From: Stercorarius parasiticus
Lineage: Eukaryota > Chordata > Aves > Charadriiformes > Stercorariidae
Length of the DNA: 64,000 nucleotides
Direction of reading: 5' to 3'
NCBI GenBank assembly: GCA_013396915.1
Contig: VWZL01004999.1
Span: forward strand, 5,887 to 69,886
The position numbers and the translations under genes are program-made. The first letter of the stretch is position 1, and every line of letters starts with the position of its first letter. This document shows, one piece after another, positions 21,901 to 33,872 of the stretch. The notes beneath the pieces are model-generated. The model was given only the letters and a program-made list of their open reading frames with translations. It searched no databases and had not been told where the DNA came from.

Positions 21901-24900
21901 TGAATATCATTAAACTGTATTTTTATATTAAGAGAGGAAAAAATATTCAGATTATTTGCAGACTGTGAGACTGCAGTCCTTCAATAACAAATCTACTTTG
22001 AGTAACTTGTTCTACAGTTTCCTTTTCATTCAGACATCTGTTTATTGAAATTTATCTTGTGACAGGAAGGATGACGCACAGGATTGGGTCTTCTTTATTT
22101 CTCCTGCCTATAGATTTCCTGTGTAGCCACGAGGACTGTAGCCCTCTGCACATGGATTCTCACCTGCTGAATGTGGCTAACGATCATTTCTGTCTTTGGC
22201 CTTATGCAGACCTTTTCTATTTAGACTGCAAGCTCTTCCTGGCAAAGATAGCTGTTGCTCTAAGTATTTACCTTACAGAGTCTTGCCCAGGACCTCAGTA
22301 TGAAAGTAGTTTTATTAGCTATGCCTGGTTTCCAAACCACCAGCAGCATTTTTCCTTATCTCATCAGCCACTCTCATTGAACACAAGTATTTTAAACAGA
22401 AATAGGTCAAGTAGTACTCATATATGCCATGCACACTGATTATTTTTCCCCATCTCACTCTGATTTTGAATATTTACATAATAAATATGCCTAATCCACC
22501 ACCAGACCTAATTTGGTTATGTTGCTAAAGTATTTAATATTAATATTAATTTAATATCATCTGGGGTGGAAGAAGATAGTACTGACACAAAAAATTTTCA
22601 GGCTACCCTGGATTATTTAAGTGATCAAGGACTTCAACAGATAGTGAAGAAATGCAGATGCCTACACAAGACATGTGAATTGACCTTACAATGACAAGTG
22701 ACATTTTATGCCAAAAAAAAAGAAGGAAGCTAATGCACTACTGCACGTGGAAAATTTTATATATTGTTCTAAATGATAAATGTATCGACACAAGAAAAGG
22801 ACTTCGCTGACAGATGGACAGTTGGGTGATGATGTGCTGCCAATGTAGATCTGCTGTCAAAACAGCAAGCAGGCTAGGACACAAAGACTACGGTGATGGA
22901 TAGTGCTGACAATATTACAATGCTCATATAAGTCAATAGCATATTGGTTTCCTTTTTAGCACATACTCGTCATACCATGAGATGGCCTGATCTCTCTGCA
23001 GACCCATTACCCCATGTAGGTCACTCACTGCACTTCTCATACAACATCCTTCCCTTGCTTTGGTCCACCAAGGAGAACAGTACTTCTTGCTACAGTCCCT
23101 TCAGCACTACAGCATGCGATGCTGTGAAGAAAAACTGTTAATCTGGCACAGATTAGGAAAAGAAACCTTTTTGAGCAGTCCAAATGTTATTCATATCTCT
23201 GATGTAAGGTGCTTGGCTCCACCGGCTGCAGCCATGAGGCAACTGCACAGGCTGCCGAACAGGAAGCTGAGTCGAGTAACTCTGTCAAGCCTGTGTCAGG
23301 ATGACTCACCACTTCAAAAGTCACAGGTGATCGCTGCGCGCCCTTCTTCATTCTCCTCTTTGGTCAAGAATGGACCTATCAGTAGAAGCAACACGGGGCT
23401 CTGGCTGATGATGTAGCTGCATGGGCTCGTTTCATTTCTGGCCTCTAAGAGCTTCCTGGTGCAGATGCACAGCCTGCAGACATGTTGACGAGAAACTTCT
23501 GATGCCTGCTACCCATACAGGGGACATGGTGACACCAGGCTCAATTAGCAAAATCTAGAATTGGACTTTTCTGGAACCTTCTTGGTTTGTGGCTGCAAAG
23601 GCTTCAAATGGTGAGTGACTTTTCAAGGCGTTAAACATTATATTTCCTTTATCCTGAATCATATACTATCTGTAAAGAAATCCTGCACTTTCCTGGAAGA
23701 TAACATTTACAGGAACTACAGCCACTAACCGTTATTGATGGCCAGACCGTCAGGTTCTGCAGATAAAGCCAAATAAGCTTCTTTACAACATCTGAGGTTT
23801 TCACCCTAGTCTCCCTGTCATGCTTATTTTTATAGTTTTATCTGTTTTATTCAGCTTACTAGTGTTAATTGTTTTCATGTCGTTATAATGCTGTGATGCT
23901 TTCTCTTCTGTACTCCAACTCTCCCTACTGATTTGTATTCTCCCCCAGGTCATTTTCTTTTCATTAAGGCTATCAATTCTTGAAGATGGGGGCTATGTCT
24001 TCTACTACACAATAGCAACACACAAGTGCTATAAACAAGTAAATAACAATCCTAGTGAACACTAGCCTCGCCAAAAATACAAACACAGCTGATAATGTAG
24101 CTGGATTCCTTTCTCTTGTGCCTCCCATTCTAAAACATTACAAAATAATGTTTTGCAAGACTTCTGCAGCTGAATGACTGAGCTTTTTTGGTGTAAAAGA
24201 CCTAGTTGGCTGACATATGCAGCACTTCATAAAATGCTTAGTGCTTCTCAAACACTAACTTAACTTCTGCAGTAAATACAATCTGCTAATACCTCTGTAA
24301 AATACTTTCTAAAGGAGACTAACCTTTTTAGTGTTCGAAACTACTAAGCACACACCATATCCCATAAGCTGCTTAACATTATTTCTGCTGCATTCACCCT
24401 TCTTTCATTTTGCTGTCCAAAACCTGGATATTTCCCATATTATTTCTACTCGTCTGACTAGTTTCATGTTATACAACAGAAATGTTTGCAACTTGAAGAT
24501 AAGCAAGTGCATTTGTCTTTCCAGTCTTACGATTTCAGTTTGGGAATTGCAGGAATCTCTCAATATCATCCCGAAAATACATCACCTTCAAAAAGTAATA
24601 GGCACTAGAACAGTAAAAGTTGTGTAACTATTAAGAAATAAATGTATTTTTGTTCAGCTGAATACAAGACTACTGACAAATAAACTTCAGGAATAGTAAG
24701 CAAAAAGCTTATCTTTCAGCACCCTCCTACTTCTTATTTACTGGCAGGATTCCTATGGTACAGAGGCATATTGAGATCAGGAGGCTTTGGGGGAGCACAA
24801 TCAAAACATTACAAATAAGCCATGCATTTTGCTGCATAAGAGGCGGAGAGTTACTAGCGTTAAAAAACGTAAAAAGAAACACCTTAATTCAGCTTCTTTT

Positions 24901-26842
24901 CTAATAGATGGATTGGCCCAGTTCAGTGTGACCTTAAGAAACTAACATTTGTCTGATATATGTAGCCTTTACAAGTGTTTCCAAAGCAGCCTAAAATATC
25001 AGAAGTCAGTGTCTTGTTTGGGGTACAAATGCCTCAAGGTCTGACTAAAGATTTTTAACTCACTAACAGTTGTTCCATTGACTGGGGAGGGAGATAGAGA
25101 TGAACTGACAAAGTCAACCAAGAGCAAGTTAAGGTAGTCCACCCCGGTCTGTGCAATCACAGCGAGATTGCCACCAGCGTGGGAGCTGGTTAGTGGCAGT
25201 CAAACTCAAGCATCTCTGCAGTTCGCTGCTCTGACCACAGCGCAGATGTTTCCTACGGGTATACCCTGCCTCTAAATTTTTCTGACATGCAGTGATTTGC
25301 ATAACTTGAATGCAATTCTTCAGAAAAGTTAGAGGTAGCATGTTAGTGGGTGATAAAAGGTAATCAAAGATTATTTGTGGTAGCAGCAAGCAGGTGGCGG
25401 CATCACAGAATCCAACTATAACTTTCTGAGCCAGTCCCATGAGATTCCTAGTATTGCAGGAGCCAAATTTTTTCCAGATTAAACAATTTCTTTTGTAAAG
25501 TGCCATGCTTTTTACTTAGAATGTTTGCATTTTCTCCCTACATCATCACAATATTTTAAAGTAATTTTCCAGTGATTCAGTTTGCAGGGTATTTTTGTCT
25601 TTTGCCTTTTTCCTTTAAGAAATTCCTATCTTCTTTTTCAATCTTCGTTTTATAAAATGTGGGAACATTCCATGAAACCAAATACACATGTAAAAAAATT
25701 AAACACATGGCCCTTGGCAGTGCCTTACGGAAGACATTTTTTCCCTGCCAAAATAAAAATTTCTCCTCCTCCAAGATCAGTCTGAACACTCGGTGCAAAT
25801 GCTTGACTAGTCTACTGGTAGTCCAGCAGCAGCCCTCCCTCACTGAAGCATTAAGCTGCGGTGGTAGGAGCCTGCCAAACCATGTGTCCTCGGTAACAGC
25901 AGCGGGTTGCTTACTTGTCAGTCCGGAGGTGTCTTAGCCAAACTGATCAGGGAAAGCAAAGGTCGAGTGTCTCAGTTATAAGCATCCGGGGTCAATAACT
26001 ATAGTAGTTTTGGAGCATCAGATGATTCACAACTGAATATGCTACAGGTTCTCAGGTGTTTTTGTCAGCCTGGAGGATGGCCCGTAACTGTCAAAAGTAT
26101 CTCCTGTATTAGTGGGTGAGGAAGCGTGAAAAGAATACCATGAATGCTCTGCGGTTATAAGCCACAGCATGTGATTTTTGACCTCAGTAACAGGCAGGAC
26201 TTCAGAGTGAATAAATACTGAATAACATGTTCTTAGATTAACAGCTGTGCAAACATTCATATTCCACTATGTCCTTGTATGCAAAATCTGCTCTGTATGA
26301 CACAGGTATTGAACCTCCCCGCTGCCCTTGTTCCACACCCCACTCTCATTCTCTGCCCCTCTGGACTCAGGTCTCGCAAAACCTCTTGAAGGGTCTACAG
26401 CTTGTGCTCTCTGGAGCCATCACCTCTTCCCTCTCCCATTCTTCCTCTCCTAGGAATCTTAAGTTCCCTAACTTCCCTGAAGCCATTGTGCTTTTAGCCT
26501 TGTTTGCAGATATCTTTTGGATTCTTCTTCACCCTTTCACCTTTCCGTTTCTTCTCAAGTGTCATCCCAGGTATGCTGGCCTGTCCAGCTCTACCAGTCC
26601 CTTGGTTAAATGAGCATCTGCTGTAGACAAAGGCTAAAATCAACTGCAAGTCGATTTATATTTATGAAAGTATGAAGTTTATATGGCTCTTTATTACCTG
26701 TAAATATCAACACCTGAAGATAATTTTCAGCAGTTGACTACTGCCCAAAATCATTGACAATCAAAGTAATTGGAGACTGCAATGAAAGCATAAAGTGTAA
26801 CACTCCATTCTCATGGTTCTCTATTTAAGGTTTTCTCCTCAG
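18993..26842. other. Long intergenic stretch, little recognisable
   Basis: Mostly AT-rich unique sequence with a minisatellite at 19447-19544. The largest frame is a 165-codon plus-strand ORF at 19822-20319; it has no domain I recognise, no clear splice context, and overlaps shorter frames in other phases. No CR1 copy was noticed between 19.0 and 26.8 kb, which is unusual for this window. Confidence 0.45.
19447..19544. repeat. AT-rich minisatellite, unit about 22 bp
   Basis: Imperfect tandem copies of a unit resembling 'tagcaacaatcaattgta', with drifting ends such as 'ataaaacaaacaattgta' and 'tagcaacaatcaatattat'. It decays into 'aacaaccaataacagcaaca'. No gene is present. Confidence 0.75.
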
Positions 26843-26974
26843 GTACAGATGAATGTCTGTTTTGGACAAGCCGTTACTGAATTCCTTGTCAGCCTTGCAC
26901 AGAGCCTGCATGTTGACTTGAAGAGAGACGTGTTCCTCTGGCTATTTGAAGATGCAACACGGCTGAGATCTGTT
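26843..26974 (+). CDS. Candidate internal exon of an unrecognised gene
   Basis: An acceptor ('ttttctcctcag') and a consensus donor (GTAAGT at 26975) bound exactly 44 codons, phase 0 at both ends. The peptide reads like a helical globular protein: 'FGQAVTEFLVSLAQSL', 'LKRDVFLWLFEDATRLRSV'. A CR1 element begins about 16 bases after the donor. After the CR1, a frame at about 27412-27600 with 'MYGAALQAILQLLQHLH' could be a further piece, but no good acceptor precedes it. I do not recognise the protein. Alternatives are a dead exon of a decayed gene, or chance, though the two good splice sites in matching phase argue against chance. Confidence 0.4.
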
Positions 26975-26990
26975 GTAAGTAAACTGTTAT

Positions 26991-27403
26991 CATAGAATCA
27001 TAGAATGGTTAAAGTTGGAAGGGACCTTAAAGATCATCTAGTTCCAACCCCCTGCCATGGGCAGGGACACCTCCCATTAGACCAGGCTGCTCAAAGCCCC
27101 ATCCAGCCTGGCCTTGAACACTTCCAGGGATGGGGCATCCACAACTTCCCTGGGCCAACCTATTCCAGGATCTCACCACCCTCAGAGTAAAGAATCTCTT
27201 CTCAATATCTAATCTAAATCTACCCTCTTCCAGTTGACAACCATTACCCCTCGTCGTATCACTACACTCCCTGATAAAGAGTCCCTCCCCATCTTTCCTG
27301 TGGGCCCCTTTAGGTACTGGAAGGCTGCTATAAGGTCTCCCCGGAGCCTTCTCTTCTCCAGGCTGAACCACCCCAGTTCTCTCAGTCTGTCCTCATAGGA
27401 GAG
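26991..27403 (-). mobile_element. CR1 LINE 3' end, minus strand
   Basis: It starts with the octamer tail 'catagaatcatagaatggtt', then 'agttggaagggaccttaaag', 'aacttccctgggccaacct', and runs to 'ctcagtctgtcctcatagga'. It is one of the better-preserved copies, closely similar in sequence to the CR1 at the window start but inverted. Confidence 0.94.
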
Positions 27404-27759
27404 GTGCTATTGTGCCTAACACACCAGATGAAATGTCTGTACTGTGTGTCAACCCTCCTGATATGTATGGCGCTGCCTTACAAGCAATACTACAACTTCT
27501 GCAACACCTTCATCCCCACAGCTGGCAAGTCAGAAACATCAGGCTTTATTTTCCTGGGTGGGGCAAATCACTGCCCAGGTTTTCCAAAGAGATGAAGCGT
27601 TAAGTAGTCAGCATTTAAATGCAAAGCCAGCAAGAGCCTTCTGCCTCTATGTTAGGTGCCTGCCAAGTCCCGAAACATGCTGGCGCTGGAGAATCACTGC
27701 GAGATCTGGTGGGAGCCAAGTTCTTCTTTAACCATTTCCCATTTCCTTTTTCTATCACA

Positions 27760-29330
27760 AAGCGGCGCCCTTTGCAGCGAGCCCACCTACCCCGACGAGG
27801 GGCCATGGGAGGGTCGGCCCCCCCGCGCTTCCCCCCTCCGCCGTCAGGGCCGGGGGAAGCGGATCCCGGCCGCCGGCCCTCCGCCTGCCCCCACCCCCGG
27901 GGCCGGGCACTCCGGCAGTTCCGTCCCCGTGATCTCCTCACCCGGCGGGGCAGCCGCTCCGCACCCATGGGACGTCGAGGGGGCGGTGGCGGGGACCGCA
28001 GCAGCTCCCCGGAGCGGGGGCCAGGGACCCGCAAAGGTGAAGGGGCAAAGTGCGGGGGGGGGGACGGACGTCGCGGGGGCGCCTGTGGCCGCAGCCGGGC
28101 GGGGAGCNNNNNNNNNNNNNNNNNNNNNNNNNNNNNNNNNNNNNNNNNNNNNNNNNNNNNNNNNNNNNNNNNNNNNNNNNNNNNNNNNNNNNNNNNNNNN
28201 NNNNNNNNNNNNNNNNNNNNNNNNNNNNNNNNNNNNNNNNNNNNNNNNNNNNNNNNNNNNNNNNNNNNNNNNNNNNNNNNNNNNNNNNNNNNNNNNNNNN
28301 NNNNNNNNNNNNNNNNNNNNNNNNNNNNNNNNNNNNNNNNNNNNNNNNNNNNNNNNNNNNNNNNNNNNNNNNNNNNNNNNNNNNNNNNNNNNNNNNNNNN
28401 NNNNNNNNNNNNNNNNNNNNNNNNNNNNNNNNNNNNNNNNNNNNNNNNNNNNNNNNNNNNNNNNNNNNNNNNNNNNNNNNNNNNNNNNNNNNNNNNNNNN
28501 NNNNNNNNNNNNNNNNNNNNNNNNNNNNNNNNNNNNNNNNNNNNNNNNNNNNNNNNNNNNNNNNNNNNNNNNNNNNNNNNNNNNNNNNNNNNNNNNNNNN
28601 NNNNNNNNNNNNNNNNNNNNNNNNNNNNNNNNNNNNNNNNNNNNNNNNNNNNNNNNNNNNNNNNNNNNNNNNNNNNNNNNNNNNNNNNNNNNNNNNNNNN
28701 NNNNNNNNNNNNNNNNNNNNNNNNNNNNNNNNNNNNNNNNNNNNNNNNNNNNNNNNNNNNNNNNNNNNNNNNNNNNNNNNNNNNNNNNNNNNNNNNNNNN
28801 NNNNNNNNNNNNNNNNNNNNNNNNNNNNNNNNNNNNNNNNNNNNNNNNNNNNNNNNNNNNNNNNNNNNNNNNNNNNNNNNNNNNNNNNNNNNNNNNNNNN
28901 NNNNNNNNNNNNNNNNNNNNNNNNNNNNNNNNNNNNNNNNNNNNNNNNNNNNNNNNNNNNNNNNNNNNNNNNNNNNNNNNNNNNNNNNNNNNNNNNNNNN
29001 NNNNNNNNGCCGGCAGCGCGGCTGGGCGCGGCGGCTGCTGCCCCGCGGCGTCCCGGGAGCCGCCGGGGGGCTGGAAAACCCCCTGGCCGGGGCACGGCTG
29101 CGGGTGCCGCCCGGGATGCCGGATCCGGTGGAGGTCCCGGCGTCGAGGGGCGCCGGCCGCTCGGGCAGCCCTGGGCTGGCGGGGAGGCGGACGGCGCCTG
29201 GCTCCGGGCTGCAAAACCCAGCCGAGAAACAGCCGGAGGTGCCCGTCGGGTATCGTGTGGACTGAGGCGTGCGTGGTGCCGGCTGGGAATCGGCCCCGTG
29301 GCAGCATCCCGTAGGGAGGGACGCACCTTG
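27760..29330. promoter_or_regulatory. CpG island promoter of the CLEC2-like gene
   Basis: A sharp change from AT-rich flanks to GC-rich DNA with dense CpG begins near 27,760 and fades near 29,330. It includes a G10 run at 28054-28063 and other G-rich blocks that could form quadruplexes. The predicted first coding exon (27967-28036) lies inside. Such an island implies a broadly used, TATA-less promoter. The long frames crossing it on both strands are artefacts of composition and of reading through Ns. Confidence 0.8.
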
Positions 29331-32300
29331 TGCGTGGCGGCTAGATAACTCCATCTGTGTGCTGTTGCTCTTCACAGAGACAGGAGGCTGCCCGGGCAGA
29401 GCCCCGTACTGGCAGCAGAGTGGCCACCAGTGAGAGGGGACCCTCCCTCTGCCCCCCTTTTTAGGGGCACCGCGTCCCCTGCGACTGCCTGCAAAGTTGG
29501 ACGCGGGGCACGGAGGTAGAAAGTTGGTTGGTCCTTCCCACCTCCAAACCCAGCTCACTGCTCGGCTCCTGGAAGGGAGATGGGAAGAAAGGGAGACTCT
29601 GAAAAGCTGTTGCTGTGGGATAAGGCTGGATATTCCTCAGAAGTTTGGGGCTCCGGAGCTGATGACTTGTCTTACTTCTCTTATCCGTGCCATGTTTAAG
29701 TATCAGGTCAACGTCAGACTTAACTGTCTTCACCCTTATTTATTCCATTCTCTTTTTTTTTTTTTCCCCGATCACTTTGGAGTGTTGGGAACTACCTTAC
29801 TCTGAGGTTAAGTTCTGGATAATGTAATTAAAATTCAGAGTAATTCACAGTTCTTGTTAGCTAAGTAACTTTGTGATGACAAGCTAAATGTCACACCCTT
29901 CCTAGTCTTCAGCTCTGCTCCCAGCCTGCTCTCCACAAAAAGTGACTTTTTTTGGAATAGTTTCATGGGTCCTGCGCTCTACTCTTCTGTCAGCTGGTTG
30001 TGGTTTGTTTTTTGTTGTTTTATTGTTTTTTTTTTTTTAAATCCTGGCATTTCTTTTTTTCAGGTCTATTCTCAAATATCTGGTTATGGCGAGGTGTTGC
30101 TGGAGTCCTTGCTGCTGCTGTCATTTTGATTTTGTGTATTCAGTTTGGTAAGTCTGTAAATCATTTAAAAAGAAAGTATAATTAGCCTTAGTAATTAACA
30201 GAGTTTTAAGTTGTCAGAAGTCCCTCAAAGCCTCAAAAAGTTTATTCAGACCTTACCTTATCTCAAAGTTAAGCAAATGTCTCATGACATACTGTTTAAA
30301 ATTGTGATCAAGTGCTGGAGAAATTACTCTACTAGTTGCAGTGGTGTTCGGGAGTGCTCAGTTTAGTCTTAGTGTACTTCTGGCATTCAAGTTTATAACC
30401 TCACTGTTGGTTTTAATCCAAGTTCAAGAAGACAAATAACAAATTGCAACCAATCTGTAGTCCTTCAAAAAATGACGCTCCAATAAACAAAGCTATTAAT
30501 TCAGCTGGAAGGAAGCAACACTTGCAAAAACTGTATTTAAGTTGTAGAAGAGTTCTCGGAGGATATGTTATTATCACCTTCTCAGCTACTTCTACCAACC
30601 TGCCCCTGATCATCACTTTAAAGGTATATCAGCAACAATAAGAGTGCAGGAGCCAGAGTGTATAATTAATTTACAATAATTATTTCTGCTGGGTAAAAGT
30701 AATAAGGCTATGGTTAGACTTAGATGATTTCAGATGATGCAGTCAGAAAGCAAGCTAAAAAGCTCCAGAAACCTTTTCCAGTTGGAAGAAATGGGTAGAT
30801 TGTTTTTTGTCTTTTCGCAGTAAACCGTTCTTCGGACAAAGGTTTTCCTGTTTGTCCTTCCCTGGAACTCTGTCCATCAGGTTGGCTGTATTTCCAGAGG
30901 AAATGCTATTACCTCTCGGAGAGTGAAGCCAACTGGAACTCCAGTCAGAGCTTCTGCTCTTTGCACAATGCTTCTCTCCTGGTGATCGAAAATCATCAGG
31001 AACTGGTAAGGGAACAAAAACGGGGTCCTGGTTTCACCCCGTCTCACTTCTGGGGAGCTGCACAATGAACCAGTGTGTTCTTCCAGCTTCTTAAGCTGGA
31101 CGGTTTGAAAGCTCATGCAAAGACCATGACGAGTCACAGCTTGCAGAAGGCTGCGTGCCTTCCTGCCTCTCCCTGCAAACATCAGTTTTAGCAGTTGATG
31201 TTTTAAAAAATGCCGGAGGCTTATCTGACTTTCATTTGGTGCGACTCACAGCTGTAAGTACTCACATTGAAGGCAACTATCAGGGTAAACACTGTTGCAT
31301 CTCATTCACCTTTAATTAGACAACTGTTCTCTCTTAGCAAGATAGGTTAACGACAACCTGGTAGATATGTTAGTCTTGACCTTTGGTATTAGGAGATAGT
31401 TATCCTAACCATAGCTTCGAGCATCTTGTTCTGTATTATACTACAATATTAGGAAAGGGTCCACCTAGCGCAAAGACCTAGGAGAATATATTCTTCCATG
31501 TCTGTTACAGACCTTGATAGCAGGCCGGGATAATTTAAAACAGCCTCTCTCTAGGTCAGCTCTAATCTCTAAAATGTCTTCCACAAATCCTTGCTAGCTG
31601 GTAATAAAAACTCAGTATGGTGAAGATACATCAGTAATGGAGAAATACGTTAGCTGCAAAGGTGTTCATCATTCTTTGAAGACTTTCTTGTGGAAAGACA
31701 GTAAAATGATGCATTTGCAGTTCCGTAGCAGTTCTTAATATTCAGTAGTATACGTGTGTTCTCATAGTTGGCATTTCTGTCACTACAGTATCTGAGTTCT
31801 GTCTCAAAATTAATCCATTTGATTTCTGATTGAGTTGTAATTTCTCTTCCAGTTACGTGGATCACACAAGATCCAGATGCAGCAGTACTCTGTAGATTTA
31901 ATTTTTAATATTATTTCTTTGGGGAGAAAGGCAATATCATTGTTTTGCTTTCTAGCCCTGGATCAAAGACTTTGTATTTTGATAACTGGATGGAGCATGC
32001 AAAACTTCTTTTCTGATATGGGTTTATTCCTACAGAGTTTTATGGTGAAGATAACAAAGGAAGACCCGTGGATTGGACTCTACAAAAGAAATGAAGAGTT
32101 CTTTTGGGTAAACGGGAGAGCATTAGACAATAAACTGTAAGTCAATGTTGAGGGGTTTTGCTGGTGATACTAGATTGTAGGAGAGTAAGAAAGGATAACT
32201 AATACAGATATAGACAGTGACTTGAAAGAAATGTCTGTAATGATGTTGAAGGGATGACTATCTTTACTTGCAATAAAGATTTCACATAGCATTTTTAAAA

Positions 32301-33872
32301 CTGTGACAGATGAAAGTTAGGAGTTAAATTTGTAATGCCAGGTTCAGAAGCAACGTGAGATGGGAGCTCATGGTAACAGACAGTATAGCAAAGTGAAGGT
32401 TAAACCAAGATGCCAAAGCAACAGGGGGAGGAATGGAAGATTACAATAACACAAATTCCTCATTATAGAATATATTTTGCAAAAGTCTAACCTGCATGAG
32501 GTTTATAGCAGAGATATTCTGGAGGCTTCGAAGAGATGTTTTCGTACTTCTTATAGAATGTGCCTACAAAAAAGGCTGCCGGGGGGGAAGGTGAAGCTGT
32601 GAATTTGTTACATGAGTTGCTCTGTGTTCTGTCCCACCAGTGTCAGGTGTGGGGCAGTTTGTTCCTCCCACTGACAGCTGTGCCATCTCTCAGAAACTGC
32701 TGCTTCTTGTCCTGGGGCAGCTGCCAGCAGGATTTCATAGAGTTACCAGTGACAGTAATAAGCACTGGGATTTCACTAGTCTGAAATGAACTTAAGAAGT
32801 GGGAAATTTAAGTACTCATAAGTTTGTGACATTACTAGTGGTGCATGACTGTATTCAGTTCATCCTCAAGACCCGAGGACTTGATCTGATGAAGACCTTA
32901 TGCATTTAATGTGAGATGTGAGCAGCATGTAGGCATCTCAAGTTGAAAATTGCAGTCCTTCCCACTCTTGCTTATCTCCTGCCTGCGATACAAACATCAA
33001 CTGTTTTCATTTTCAGTGATGAAGTTGACATTCTTAGACTTCTGCCTCTGTGCTTGCCTCAAACTGCCCCTCCTGTCTTTAGAAGGGCAAACACTTTGAT
33101 GTCTAAGCTCAGTTGCTATTAGAGTCATGTTAACACTGGTGGGGATTTGTCCCTTGGCTTTTCCAGAGGCCGTACTAGTTTGGGTGGCCTATTCACAGAA
33201 CATGGTAACACTTCATTTGAAAACAGAGTTGGTGAAGGAGCGTACCTCTTACGTAGCGACACCTACGGTGTGGAAACAGAGGTTCGCTTCCCATTTTCCA
33301 CCGCCCCCTTAACCATTGTGCCGTGTTCAGTTCTGAGGAAGAGGGAAATGAGAGAGCCATTTGTTTCACAGCTTCTGCTGGAACGTTTTAACTATATAGA
33401 AGGATCTGGAAGTCAAAGGTGGAGCCAGTCTTAATAGCGCAGTGTCCTTGAGAAGGGCAAACTGGAATTCCAGTCTCCTCTCTAAGGGCATATTTCATGT
33501 TAAGTGACCACTAGACAAGCTGCAGGAGTACTGCAAGTCCTAGACTTTGTATTCTGGGGCCAAGTCCCATTAAAAAAATACAGTCTTTCTGGTGTTCTCT
33601 TCAAAGCAGAAGTTATCATCCTCCCGCGATGCCTTGTCTGTGGTAAATCGGTCTTTGTACAAAGAGAACCTGTGATCCCCGTAGGTCCCTTTGCTCTATT
33701 GCATTATTTGATTGTGGTTGTCAAAGTAATCGTGTCTTTCATTCTCCCTTACAGGATTGAAGTAAAAGGCTCTGGGAACTGTGCGTATCTTGAGTCAAAA
33801 GGAGTCTCAGCCTCTGGATGTTATTTAACCAGGAAGTGGATCTGTAGCTTGAGTATTAGCTTAGCACGATAA
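27967..33872 (+). CDS. CLEC2D-like: CLEC2D/CD69/B-Lec-like C-type lectin-like protein, 185 aa, five exons
   Basis: Exons: 27967-28036, 30064-30147, 30821-31005, 32036-32136, 33755-33872. All junctions are GT-AG, the phases (1,1,0,2) agree, and the join is 558 nt with one open frame. It is a type II membrane protein: basic tail 1-23 without tyrosine, helix about 33-51, short stalk, CTLD from about 63. Canonical cysteines pair as C69-C80, C97-C177 and C156-C169; C63 may link dimers. The WIGL motif is at 125-128 and 'WVNG' at 137-140. The end 'CAYLESKGVSASGCYLTRKWIC' pattern (156-177) is diagnostic of the CLEC2 family, and length is close to human LLT1. N-glycosylation sites: N53, N91, N101. CLEC2 proteins are ligands of NKR-P1 receptors; that role here is inferred. 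Exon 1 is the least certain part. Confidence 0.88.
28108..29008. other. Assembly gap of 901 Ns
   Basis: A run of N within the CpG island, flanked on both sides by GC-rich DNA and preceded by a G10 run. In the model it falls in intron 1 of the CLEC2-like gene. Missing sequence could hold an alternative first exon. Any frame across it is meaningless. Confidence 0.98.

Noticed and set aside
27615..29558. Six very long frames (430-650 codons) on both strands across the GC-rich region
   Set aside because: They read through 901 Ns and GC-rich DNA with few stop codons. Only the 70-base piece at 27967-28036 is supported, as exon 1 of the CLEC2-like gene.
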